Source: Lentzea sp. NBRC 105346 (GTDB taxonomy: Bacteria > Actinomycetota > Actinomycetes > Mycobacteriales > Pseudonocardiaceae). Taken from it: 64,000 nt of DNA. Shown in pieces: positions 15,656-23,430 of the stretch (the first letter of the stretch is position 1; each line of letters starts with the position of its first letter). Made by a program: the position numbers and the translations under genes. Under the pieces are notes generated by a model that was not told where the DNA came from, ran no database searches, and saw only the letters and a program-made list of their open reading frames with translations. The stretch lies in assembly GCF_030269605.1 (NCBI RefSeq), contig NZ_BSTQ01000001.1:1076850-1140849 (forward strand). Direction: 5' to 3'.

Positions 15656-16667
15656 CCACCTCGTACTGCAGCACTCCGTCCACCAGCGACGATGCGAGTT
15701 CACCGCGGACGACGAGCACATCGAGGTGCGCGTTCGTCTCGCCCACAGCGAGGATCCGGTCGAACAGGTTCAGGTCCTTGTACGCCCGCTGCCTGCTGGT
15801 CCACCCCAGCTTCTCGGCCACCTCGCGCGCCGTGTGCTCGCCACCCTGAACCGCCGCCAGCGTCGCACCGAGCCGGTCCTCGTGGTGCTGCAACAGCTCG
15901 TCGACCCGGTGGTGCACGCTCGGCGCGACCGGGCCGTGTGCCGGCAGCAGCCGCATGTCCGGGAAGGACCGCACCAGCCGCAACGAGTCCAGGTAGTCGC
16001 CGAGCGGCAACTCGGCCCGCGCGGTCTCGAACCCGATCGACGGCGTGATGTGCGGCAGCACGTGGTCGCCCGCGAACATCAGCTGTTCGGCCGCGTCGAC
16101 GTACACGACGTGCCCGTTGGTGTGTCCTGGCGTTGGCACCGCACGCAGCACGCGTTCGTGCAAGGCGATGTCGGTCGTGCCCTCGAGCCACTCGTCCGGC
16201 TGGTCGTACAGGCGCAGCGACTCCGCCGCATCCTGGCCTCGGTACGCACCGCGCAGCTCGTCGGCGAGATCCGCCGCACCCCACCGGACGAGGTCGGCGA
16301 GGTGCCGCTCGCCCTCGCCGTTGAGGATCGCGTTCAGCGTGGGCTGTTCGCCAATTCCGAGGGAGACCTTGGCGCCGAACAGCTTCCGCAGCACGACCGC
16401 CATCGTGTAGTGGTCGCGATGCAGGTGCGTCACCAGGAACCGGTGCACCTGCTCCAACCCGAACCCGATGTCATCGAGCGCTTTCTCCAGCTGTTTGCGC
16501 GCTTCGTCGAGCGCCCACCCGGAGTCGATCAGCACCAGCCCGTCGCCGTCCTCGACCGCGTAGACGTTCACCGCGCGCAGCCCGTCCATGGGCAGCGGCA
16601 GCGGGATCCGGTGCACGCCCGGCGCGACCTCGAAGGCTCCCGGTTCGATCCAGGCGTGCTTACTCAT
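15630..16667 (-). CDS. metallo-beta-lactamase-fold hydrolase
   Basis: A 345-residue MBL-fold protein. The metal motif THLHRDHY (HxHxDH) sits near residue 85, then TPGHTNGHVVYVD supplies the next His and FAGDHVLP the bridging Asp; a further His lies in LPAHGPV. The C-terminal ~80 residues form a helical/winged segment (REVAEKLGWTSRQRAYKDLN) found in glyoxalase-II-like and LACTB2-like hydrolases. Thioester or lactone hydrolysis is likely; the substrate is unknown. ATG 16667 forms an ATGAGTAA overlap with the upstream DUF4185-type gene, which fixes the start. It sits beside kstR, but no KstR site was seen in front of its operon. Confidence 0.8.
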   Translation of the reverse strand: MSKHAWIEPGAFEVAPGVHRIPLPLPMDGLRAVNVYAVEDGDGLVLIDSGWALDEARKQLEKALDDIGFGLEQVHRFLVTHLHRDHYTMAVVLRKLFGAKVSLGIGEQPTLNAILNGEGERHLADLVRWGAADLADELRGAYRGQDAAESLRLYDQPDEWLEGTTDIALHERVLRAVPTPGHTNGHVVYVDAAEQLMFAGDHVLPHITPSIGFETARAELPLGDYLDSLRLVRSFPDMRLLPAHGPVAPSVHHRVDELLQHHEDRLGATLAAVQGGEHTAREVAEKLGWTSRQRAYKDLNLFDRILAVGETNAHLDVLVVRGELASSLVDGVLQYEVVRPAAAGR

Positions 16668-17748
16668 CAGCGCCACCGTTCAGTTCTAGGTCGAGGAACC
16701 GCGGCCGGTAGATCCGCGCGTCCGCGAGGTTGTCGGCCAGGTCGAGGCTGTTGACGTTGTAGGACAGTACGTTCAGCTGCGGGTGCGTCGTCGCGTCGTA
16801 CACGATGATCCGCCGCTCCGGCGTGGCCCCTTCCGGCGCCTCGTAAAGTACGCGCGGTGCGCCGAACGGACCGGTCGGCGAGGTGGCCGGGTAGGCGAGG
16901 ATCTTGCGGCTGAACGGAGTCGTGCCGTCCACGGTCACCAGCACGAACCCGGTTCCCGCGCGGGTCACCGAGAACGCCGTGCCGATCCCTGACAGCGCGG
17001 GCGCCGCGTCCGACTCGTGCGGCGACCAGCCGGCGCCGGTCCAGAACTCCCACGCTTTGCTCAGGTCGTGCGTCCTCGCGATCAGCAACTGTTTCGGCTC
17101 GTGCCCCCGATGTTCGGCGCCGTACACGTACGTGAACTCGCCGTCGTCGAGGATCTCCGATCCCCACGCGACATCCGGGCTCAGCGGCAGCGGCGTGACG
17201 GTGTCGAGCTTGAGGTCCGGCAACGCGAACGTGGCCAATGACGTTCCGGTGCTCCGCACGTCCAGCGCGCCGTTGCCGGTCTTCTCGTACCGGTTGTAGA
17301 GCACGCTCAAGGCGCCATTCACGACAGTTCCGTCAGCCACCCACAGGTGCTCGTTGCTCGTCCCCTCCACCAGCGCCCGCGGATGCTCGGGCGTACCGCC
17401 GTGCAACGTCGCGCCGAGCGTGCCGTCCTTTTCCTGCACGACCATCGTGTTGCGCGGCATCGGACTGCCCGGCGGCCTGCTGTGGTCGGGGTTGACCGTG
17501 CCGAGGAACGTGTCCGAGAACAGCCACGCGGTGCGCCCGTCCGGCAGCGGGATCGAGGTTGTGCGGTCACCGCCCGTCCAATGACCGCCCTGGTCGCCGT
17601 AGGTGTTCCATAGGGCGTTGAGCACGCCGGACGGCGAGGCGATCATCGGAGCCTGCTGGCTCGCGGTCATCGCCATCGACGTCAGCACGACCCACGGCAC
17701 CCGCCACACGCGCCACGTGTACCGCATGAAACCACTGGCGCACAACAT
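16660..17748 (-). CDS. exported DUF4185/DUF5005-type beta-propeller protein
   Basis: A 362-residue secreted or membrane-anchored protein. The N-terminus is hydrophobic (YTWRVWRVPWVVLTSMAMTA) and acts as a signal or anchor. The rest resembles five-bladed propeller hydrolase-like proteins of the DUF4185/DUF5005 group: GGDRTTSIPLPDGRTAWLFS, DTFLGTVNPDHSRP, MPRNTMVVQEKDG and DVAWGSEILDDGEFTYVYGA are characteristic. Some relatives are endo-arabinofuranosidases, so a glycan substrate is plausible but unproven. ATG 17748 has GGAG upstream; an internal ATG at 17727 is an alternative. It is coupled to the following MBL gene. Confidence 0.75.
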   Translation of the reverse strand: MLCASGFMRYTWRVWRVPWVVLTSMAMTASQQAPMIASPSGVLNALWNTYGDQGGHWTGGDRTTSIPLPDGRTAWLFSDTFLGTVNPDHSRPPGSPMPRNTMVVQEKDGTLGATLHGGTPEHPRALVEGTSNEHLWVADGTVVNGALSVLYNRYEKTGNGALDVRSTGTSLATFALPDLKLDTVTPLPLSPDVAWGSEILDDGEFTYVYGAEHRGHEPKQLLIARTHDLSKAWEFWTGAGWSPHESDAAPALSGIGTAFSVTRAGTGFVLVTVDGTTPFSRKILAYPATSPTGPFGAPRVLYEAPEGATPERRIIVYDATTHPQLNVLSYNVNSLDLADNLADARIYRPRFLDLELNGGADE

Positions 17749-17778
17749 CGTGCTCCACTGTGGACGGGTCCATATGCG

Positions 17779-17825
17779 ATGAGGGGACCCTTCATGGCGG
17801 TCAGCGCTTGCAAAGCTCCCCTCAT
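17779..17825. repeat. imperfect palindromic intergenic element upstream of trpF
   Basis: ATGAGGGGA (17779-17787) and TCCCCTCAT (17817-17825) are perfect 9-bp arms around a 29-base centre containing CTTCATGGC and CTTGCAAAG. It fills most of the short gap between divergent genes. I recall similar ATGAGGGG...CCTTCATGG units scattered in Amycolatopsis-type genomes, but only this copy is seen here. Confidence 0.5.
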
Positions 17826-17846
17826 GGCACCTCTAGAGTTGGGGGC

Positions 17847-18437
17847 ATGTTCGTGAAGCTGTGCGGTCTGCGGACCCCGGAGGACGTCGCGGTCGCCGTC
17901 GAGGCCGGCGCCGACGCGGTCGGGTTCGTCTTCACCACGAGCCCGCGCCAGGTCTCCCCCGACGCGGTCCGCCGCCTGCTCGCGGGCGTCCCGACGCACG
18001 TGCTCAGCGTCGGCGTCGTGCACGGCATCACGGCGGCCGAAGCCCGTGAACTGGCCCACGCAGCCGGCGTCGACGCACTCCAGCTGCACGGCGCGTACCC
18101 GCGTGAGGCGTTCGACGAGCTCAAGGACCTGCGACTCCTGCGCGCCACGTCCCTGACCGCCGACACCGACGTCGTGACCGGAGCGTTCGGCGAGGAGTGG
18201 CTGCTGCTCGACTCGCCGGTCGCCGGGTCGGGCGAACGCTGGGACCTCACCGCGCTCAACGCCACCCGCCCGTCCGGACATTGGCTGCTGGCAGGCGGCC
18301 TGTCCCCGGACAACGTCGCGGAGGCCATCGCCACGGCCCAGCCCTGGGGTGTCGACGTATCCAGCGGCGTCGAGTCCAGCCGCGGCGTGAAGGACCACGG
18401 CCGCATGCGGGCGTTCGTGGCAGCGGCCCGCCACTGA
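17847..18437 (+). CDS. trpF: phosphoribosylanthranilate isomerase
   Basis: TrpF converts N-(5-phosphoribosyl)anthranilate to CdRP in tryptophan synthesis. The 196-residue TIM barrel has all key marks: VKLCGLRTPED with the catalytic Cys at residue 6, DALQLHG, EEWLLLDSPV with the catalytic Asp, LLAGGLSPDNV, and GVDVSSGVESSRGVKD closing the phosphate site. ATG 17847 has a GGGGG-rich site immediately upstream and follows a palindromic repeat. No other trp gene is nearby. Most actinobacteria lack TrpF because PriA does both the HisA and TrpF reactions, so a stand-alone copy is noteworthy. Confidence 0.93.
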   Translation: MFVKLCGLRTPEDVAVAVEAGADAVGFVFTTSPRQVSPDAVRRLLAGVPTHVLSVGVVHGITAAEARELAHAAGVDALQLHGAYPREAFDELKDLRLLRATSLTADTDVVTGAFGEEWLLLDSPVAGSGERWDLTALNATRPSGHWLLAGGLSPDNVAEAIATAQPWGVDVSSGVESSRGVKDHGRMRAFVAAARH

Positions 18438-18441
18438 GGCG

Positions 18442-19176
18442 ATGATGTCCGGCATGACCGCGACCGGACGTTTGGAGCTCGTCGCCTTCGACGCGACGGA
18501 CATCGAGGGACTGGCGTCGTTCTACGCCGACCTGACCGGCTGGGAGACCGTCCGCAACGTGGGGGGCTGGATCACGCTGCGCGCCGACGACGGGCAGGAG
18601 GTCGCCTTCCAACAGGTCGCCGAGCACAATCCCCCGCGGTGGCCGGGCCAGGAACGCCCCCAGCAGTTCCACCTCGACCTGCTGGTCGACGGGCACGAGG
18701 AGGCGGCCCAGCGCGCGGTCGCGCTCGGTGCCACCCGGCTCGCCGATGGCGCCACCTGGATCACGCTCGCCGACCCGGCCGGCCATCCGTTCGACCTGTG
18801 CCAGCGGGACGGCGTCGGGCCGCAGATGCAGCTGTTCGCCGTGACCATCGACGCTCCCGACGCCTCGGCGCTGGCCCGCTTCTACGGCAGCCTGCTCGGG
18901 ATGGAGCTGGCCTACGACGGCCCCGAGGGCGCGCTCATCTCGGAGGGCGGCAAGAGTCTGATGTTCCAGCAGGTCAGCGACTACACGCCGCCGCGGTGGC
19001 CGGATCCGGCGCACCCGCAGCAGGCGCACCTCGACATCATCGTCGACGACGCCGATCACCTGAAGGCGGTCGGGGCGAGGGCCGAGGAGCTCGGGGCCAC
19101 CCGGCTCGCCGGCGGCACCAGCTGGATCACGCTGGCCGACCCCGCGGGGCACCCGTTCGACCTGTCGGTTCCCTGA
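18442..19176 (+). CDS. tandem VOC (glyoxalase/bleomycin-resistance) domain protein
   Basis: A 244-residue protein of two homologous VOC domains, residues ~8-118 and ~128-244. Each repeats the same marks: FQQV followed by PPRWP, a HLDLLV or HLDIIV strand carrying the metal His, and a closing WITLADPAGHPFDL. The double module matches glyoxalase-like or metal-dependent dioxygenase/isomerase proteins of actinomycetes, many of unknown substrate. The start may be ATG 18442, 18445 or 18454. It follows trpF by four bases and may be co-transcribed, without an obvious biochemical link. Confidence 0.8.
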   Translation: MMSGMTATGRLELVAFDATDIEGLASFYADLTGWETVRNVGGWITLRADDGQEVAFQQVAEHNPPRWPGQERPQQFHLDLLVDGHEEAAQRAVALGATRLADGATWITLADPAGHPFDLCQRDGVGPQMQLFAVTIDAPDASALARFYGSLLGMELAYDGPEGALISEGGKSLMFQQVSDYTPPRWPDPAHPQQAHLDIIVDDADHLKAVGARAEELGATRLAGGTSWITLADPAGHPFDLSVP

Positions 19177-19284
19177 CCTGCGCTTCCCTCACCCGTGCGC
19201 GTCCCTGGCCATCGCCTCCCTGACCCGCGCGCCCTCCTCCCCTGACACCACCAGCCGGAAAATGAGTTGCGACTCATTTCACGT

Positions 19285-19309
19285 CGTGCAAACTTGCACG
19301 TCGTGCAGA
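19285..19309. promoter_or_regulatory. TetR operator upstream of the tetR-MFS pair (two overlapping palindromes)
   Basis: CGTGCAA-AC-TTGCACG (19285-19300, perfect 7-bp arms) overlaps CTTGCAC-GTC-GTGCAGA (19293-19309). The second has the same arms and 3-bp spacing as the palindrome in front of the P450 gene (23378-23394). It lies 20-45 bases before the TetR GTG. Confidence 0.65.
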
Positions 19310-19329
19310 AATGCTCGTACCTTGGTCTG

Positions 19330-19935
19330 GTGACCGAGACCCTCCGCGACCGCAAGAAGCGGCAGACGCGCCAAGCACTGGTGCGCGCGACGCTGCGCCT
19401 TGCCGCCGAGAAGGGCCTCGACCACGTCACCGTCGAGGAGATCAGCACGGCCGCGGACGTCTCGACGCGCACGTTCTTCAACTACTTCCAGGGCAAGGAC
19501 GAGGCCGTGGCCAGCTCGGACCCGGAAGCGGGTCCCCGGCTGCGCGACCGGATCCGCAACCAGCCCGCGCAACACACTCCGTTCGAGGCGCTCAAAAAAG
19601 CATTGCTCGACGAGGTGGCCGACGAGCTGACCGAGGACCGGGACCTCTGGCTGCTGCGCAAGCAGGTGATCGGCCAGCACCCGGAGCTGCTCGCGAAGGT
19701 GTTCGCGAGCGGTGAGCTCGCCGAGCGGCACCTCGTCGCCGCCATCGCCGAACGGTCCGGGCTCGCCGAGACCGACACGTACCCGATGATGCTGACCGCC
19801 GCGACCGGCGCGGCGTTCCGCGTCGCGATGGCCCGCTGGGCCTGCGTCGAACGACCGCTGGGCGAGCTGCTCGGCGAGGCGCTCGACGTGCTCGGCGCCG
19901 GACTGTCCGAAGTTCCAACGCAAGGGGGATCATGA
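19330..19935 (+). CDS. TetR-family regulator of the adjacent efflux pump
   Basis: A 201-residue TetR protein. The HTH reads LRDRKKRQTRQALVRATLRL, VTVEEISTAADVSTRTFFNY, FQGKDEAVASSD, the common actinobacterial AcrR-like form. GTG 19330 (VTETLRDRKK) is the best start; the frame is open 21 codons further, but that stretch contains the operator. Its stop overlaps the start of the MFS gene (ATGA), so pump and regulator form one operon that it probably represses. A matching operator in front of the P450 gene suggests it also controls that gene. Confidence 0.88.
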   Translation: MTETLRDRKKRQTRQALVRATLRLAAEKGLDHVTVEEISTAADVSTRTFFNYFQGKDEAVASSDPEAGPRLRDRIRNQPAQHTPFEALKKALLDEVADELTEDRDLWLLRKQVIGQHPELLAKVFASGELAERHLVAAIAERSGLAETDTYPMMLTAATGAAFRVAMARWACVERPLGELLGEALDVLGAGLSEVPTQGGS

Positions 19936-21473
19936 CCACGCCAACCCACTCCAGACGCGACATCGTGCAGGCGATGTCAGGCCTGATGCTCGGCATGTTC
20001 GTGTCGATCCTGGCGTCGACGATCGTGTCGAACGCCCTGCCGCGCATCATCTCCGACCTGAACGGCTCGCAGTCGGTCTACACGTGGGTCGTCACCACCG
20101 AGCTGCTCGCGATGACGGCGACCGTGCCGCTGTGGGGCAAGCTCGCCGACCTGTACAGCCGCAAGCTGCTCATCCAGTCGTCGCTGGGCCTGTTCGTCGT
20201 GGGCTCGCTGATCGCCGGGTCCGCGCAGAACGTCGAGGTGCTCATCGCGAGCCGCGTCGTGCAGGGTCTCGGCGCGGGCGGCATGACCGCGCTCGCGACG
20301 ATCGTGATGGCCGCGATGATCCCGCCGCGTGAACTCGGCCGGTACTCGGGGCTGTTCGGCGCCGTGTTCGGCGTCGGCACGGTCGCGGGTCCGCTGATCG
20401 GTGGCCTGCTGGTCGACACGTCGTGGCTCGGCTGGCGCTGGTGCTTCTTCATCGGCGTGCCGTTCTCGCTGGCCGCGATCTACCTGCTGCAGAAGACGCT
20501 GCACCTGCCGTTGGTGCGCAAGGAGAACGTCCAGATCGACTACCTGGGCGCCGCGCTCATCGTCGGCGGCGTGTCGACGCTGCTGGTGTGGTCGACGCTG
20601 GCGGGCAACAAGTTCGACTGGTGGTCGGCGTGGACGGCCGTGCTCGTCGCGACCGGACTGGCGCTGCTCGTGCTGGCCGTGTGGGTCGAGTCGCGGGCGA
20701 AGGACCCGATCGTGCCGTTGACGATCTTCCGCAACCGGACGGTCGCGCTCACCACGATCGCCAGCGCGCTGGTCGGTGTCGCGATGTTCGGTGGCACGGT
20801 GTTCCTGTCGCAGTACTTCCAGATCGCGCTCGGCAAGACGCCGACCCAGGCCGGTCTGCTCAGCCTGCCGCTGATCTTCGGCCTGCTCGTGTCGTCGACC
20901 CTCGCCGGTCAGCTGATCACCCGGTTCGGCCGCTGGAAGGCGTTCCTGGTCTCCGGTGGCGCGATCACGGTCGGCGGCATGCTGCTGCTGAGCACGATCG
21001 ACGCGAAGACGACCGTGTTCAACGTCAGCGTGTTCATGGCGGTGCTCGGCGCCGGGCTCGGCCTGCTGATGCAGAACCTGGTGCTGGCGGCGCAGAACGA
21101 CGTGGCGGCCAAGGACCTCGGCGCCACCACGTCCACGCTCACGTTCTTCCGCAGCCTCGGCGGCGCGATCGGCGTGAGCGCACTGGGTGCGGTGCTGGCG
21201 AACAAGGTCACCTCGCTGATGACCGAGAAGTTCGGCCCGATGGCCACCTCCGGTGGCGGCAGCAAGGTGCCCGACCTGTCGGTGCTGCCGGCGCCGGTGC
21301 GCGAGATCATCGCGGACATCTACGCGACGGCGACCGCCGAGCTGTTCCTCGTCGCCGCACCGATCGCGGCACTGGCGCTGCTCGCGGTCATGTTCATCAA
21401 GGAGAAGCCGCTGAAGACGCAGAGCGGTGACGACCGGCTCAAGGCCGAGGCGGAGCTCGCCGCGACCCACTGA
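19932..21473 (+). CDS. MFS drug:H+ antiporter, DHA2 (EmrB/QacA) family
   Basis: A 513-residue integral membrane exporter with the 14-helix DHA2 layout. TM1 carries MFVSILASTIVSNALPRIIS (family motif LDxTIVNVALP variant), motif A is LWGKLADLYSRKLL in the loop between TM2 and TM3, and motif C is VFGVGTVAGPLIGGLLVD in TM5. The cytosolic C-terminus is short. Such pumps export hydrophobic drugs, dyes or the cell's own products. It is translationally coupled to its TetR regulator, and a strong hairpin terminator follows. Confidence 0.92.
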   Translation: MTTPTHSRRDIVQAMSGLMLGMFVSILASTIVSNALPRIISDLNGSQSVYTWVVTTELLAMTATVPLWGKLADLYSRKLLIQSSLGLFVVGSLIAGSAQNVEVLIASRVVQGLGAGGMTALATIVMAAMIPPRELGRYSGLFGAVFGVGTVAGPLIGGLLVDTSWLGWRWCFFIGVPFSLAAIYLLQKTLHLPLVRKENVQIDYLGAALIVGGVSTLLVWSTLAGNKFDWWSAWTAVLVATGLALLVLAVWVESRAKDPIVPLTIFRNRTVALTTIASALVGVAMFGGTVFLSQYFQIALGKTPTQAGLLSLPLIFGLLVSSTLAGQLITRFGRWKAFLVSGGAITVGGMLLLSTIDAKTTVFNVSVFMAVLGAGLGLLMQNLVLAAQNDVAAKDLGATTSTLTFFRSLGGAIGVSALGAVLANKVTSLMTEKFGPMATSGGGSKVPDLSVLPAPVREIIADIYATATAELFLVAAPIAALALLAVMFIKEKPLKTQSGDDRLKAEAELAATH

Positions 21474-21484
21474 GACACCGGTTG

Positions 21485-21521
21485 AGTGCGGTGATCGCCG
21501 GTTTTCGGCGGTCACCGCACT
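21485..21521. terminator. hairpin after the MFS gene
   Basis: AGTGCGGTGATCGCCG and CGGCGGTCACCGCACT form a 16-bp stem with one mismatch around a GTTTT loop. It lies 12 bases after the MFS stop and 13 before the next TetR ATG, so it may end the efflux operon or double as an operator for the second TetR. Confidence 0.65.
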
Positions 21522-21533
21522 ACTGTGTCCGCC

Positions 21534-22121
21534 ATGACCGGGCTGCGTGAGCGGAAGAAGGCGGCGACGCGTGCCGCGCTCGCGGACGCGGCGCTGACCC
21601 TGTGCGCGGAACACGGCGTGGACGTGGTGACCGTCGAGCAGATCGCCACCGCGGCCGGCGTGTCGCTGCGGACGTTCTTCAACTACTTCCCCTCCAAGGA
21701 GGAGGCGGTCGTCGCCGGCGACATGGCCACGGCCGAGGCGTTCGTCCACGCGTTCACCGAACGACCCGCGTCCGAACCCGTGCTGGTCGCTCTGGGCGCC
21801 GCGTTGCACGAGACCATCCCGGAGCAGATCGAGCTCGGACGGCTGAAGCAGCTGCGGGCGTTGCGCCACACGCCGTCCCTGCTGCCGCACCTGATGGCGG
21901 CGTATGCCGTGCGGGAACGCGAGCTCGCGGACGCGGTGGCCGCGCGGGCCGGGATCGACGCGGACGCCGATCCCTACCCCCAGATGACGGCCGCCGCCGT
22001 GATGGCGACGTTGCGCGCGATCGTGCAGTGGTGGTTCGACAAACCCGACACGCACACGACCGGGCAGTTGATCGACCGGCTGATCGCTCAGCTCGGCGCG
22101 GGGTTCACGCGTCCCAGCTGA
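21534..22121 (+). CDS. TetR-family regulator
   Basis: A 195-residue TetR protein paralogous to the regulator at 19330. The HTH is GLRERKKAATRAALADAALT, VVTVEQIATAAGVSLRTFFN, YFPSKEEAVVAGD. The C-terminal domain has the same helical plan (LKQLRALRHTPSLLPHLMAA, then VMATLRAIVQWWFDK). ATG 21534 is preferred over GTG 21525. The 3' end overlaps the convergent P450 gene by 17 bases. The target is unknown; the hairpin immediately upstream is a candidate operator. Two paralogous TetR genes flanking one pump suggest a local duplication. Confidence 0.85.
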   Translation: MTGLRERKKAATRAALADAALTLCAEHGVDVVTVEQIATAAGVSLRTFFNYFPSKEEAVVAGDMATAEAFVHAFTERPASEPVLVALGAALHETIPEQIELGRLKQLRALRHTPSLLPHLMAAYAVRERELADAVAARAGIDADADPYPQMTAAAVMATLRAIVQWWFDKPDTHTTGQLIDRLIAQLGAGFTRPS

Positions 22122-23358
22122 CCGGTAGCGCGTGCACGCCGTAGATCGCCATCGTGTCGCGCGTCGGCACCTCGTTCGCGGGCACCGCGAGTCGCAGCCC
22201 CGGCAACCGCCGCAGCAGCTCGCTGAACCCGACCGCCATCTCGACCCGCGCCAGCTGCTGCCCCAGGCACTGGTGAATCCCGTACCCGAACGCGATGTGG
22301 TGCCCGCGCTGACGGTCGAGTGTGAGCCGGTCCGGTTCCGGGTACTGACCGGCGTCGCGGTTCACCGCGGCCACCGAGATCAGCACCGTCGTGCCCGCCG
22401 GGATCGTTGTGCCACCGACTTCCAGCTCGGTGCGGGTGTACCGCGGGATTCCGATGTGGATGATCGACAGATAGCGCAGCAGCTCCTCGACCGCGCCGTC
22501 GATCAGGCTCGGGTCGTCGCGCAGTTTCGCCAGTTCGTCCGGGTGTTCCAGGAGCGCGAACGTGCCGAGCGCCAACATGTTCGCCGTCGTCTCGTGCCCC
22601 GCGACGAGCAACAGGTTCGCGACGCCGACGAGCTCGTCGTCGGTGAGGTCGCCCTCGACGATGAGCCCCGAGACCAGGTCGTCGGCCGGCCGGGCCCGCT
22701 TCTGCCGCACGAGCCGGTGCATGAATTCGCGGAACCCGTCGCGCACCTCGACGATCTCCTCGAACGACGTCTTCAGGTCGAGCAGCTTCGCGGTGCGGTG
22801 CTGGAACGACGCGCGGTCGTCGTACGGCACACCGAGCAGCTCGCAGATCACCAGTGACGGCACCGGCAGCGCGAAGTCCCGCACGAGATCGGCGGGCGGC
22901 CCGGCGGCGATCATCGCGTCGATGTGCTCGGTGACGATCTCGTGGATGCGCGGCGTGAGCTGGCGCATGCGGCGCACGGTGAACTGGCCGGTCAGCAGTT
23001 TGCGGAACCGAGTGTGCTCGGGAGCGTCCATCGCGATGAACGACCCCGCGCGCGCCTTCGGATCCAGCAGCTTCTCGCGAACCTCCTCGCTCGCCTGGGC
23101 GAACAGCCGCGGGTCGGCGAACCGGTCGGAACTCAGCCGCGGGTCGGTCAGCAGGGCGCGAGCCTCCTCGTGGCCGGTGACGAGCCACATCGAGTCGCCC
23201 ACATCGGTGGTCACCTGGTGGACGGGGCCGTCGGCGCTGAGGTCGCGCAGCCCCGCGGCGGGATCAAACGGGCAGCCGGATCGGTCCATCAGCTCGGCCG
23301 GGAGCTGGAGACGCAGACCGGCCCGACTGGGTGTAGCCGTCTTGTTGCTGGGCGTCAT
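22105..23358 (-). CDS. cytochrome P450 monooxygenase (CYP105/107-like)
   Basis: A 417-residue soluble bacterial P450. Marks in order: the C-helix region IAMDAPEHTRFRKLLTGQFT, the I-helix oxygen-activation motif LLVAGHETTANML, the K-helix EELLRYLS (ExxR), PRYTRTELEVGGTTIPAGTT, and the heme loop FGYGIHQCLGQQLARVE with the ligand Cys. The frame is open far upstream through mcrB antisense, but ATG 23358 (MTPSNKTATPS) is the natural start; GTG 23367 is possible. A palindrome matching the tetR-MFS operator lies 20 bases upstream. The substrate cannot be predicted; it may be detoxifying and co-regulated with the pump. Confidence 0.92.
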   Translation of the reverse strand: MTPSNKTATPSRAGLRLQLPAELMDRSGCPFDPAAGLRDLSADGPVHQVTTDVGDSMWLVTGHEEARALLTDPRLSSDRFADPRLFAQASEEVREKLLDPKARAGSFIAMDAPEHTRFRKLLTGQFTVRRMRQLTPRIHEIVTEHIDAMIAAGPPADLVRDFALPVPSLVICELLGVPYDDRASFQHRTAKLLDLKTSFEEIVEVRDGFREFMHRLVRQKRARPADDLVSGLIVEGDLTDDELVGVANLLLVAGHETTANMLALGTFALLEHPDELAKLRDDPSLIDGAVEELLRYLSIIHIGIPRYTRTELEVGGTTIPAGTTVLISVAAVNRDAGQYPEPDRLTLDRQRGHHIAFGYGIHQCLGQQLARVEMAVGFSELLRRLPGLRLAVPANEVPTRDTMAIYGVHALPVSWDA

Positions 23359-23377
23359 GAAGTCCACGGTACCGAAA

Positions 23378-23394
23378 CTTGCACAGCGTGCAAG
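23378..23394. promoter_or_regulatory. TetR operator upstream of the P450 gene
   Basis: CTTGCAC-AGC-GTGCAAG is a perfect palindrome with 7-bp arms and a 3-bp spacer. The same arms recur at 19285-19309 in front of the tetR-MFS operon. It lies 20 bases upstream of the P450 start in the 72-base gap to mcrB. Confidence 0.65.
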
Positions 23395-23430
23395 ATTTCC
23401 AGGTGACGGCGGTCCTGGGATGCTGATGGC

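Noticed and set aside
19977-22055. 692-codon minus-strand frame antisense to the MFS and second TetR genes
   Set aside because: Composition is Arg/His/Gln-rich without family motifs, while both plus-strand genes have complete domains.
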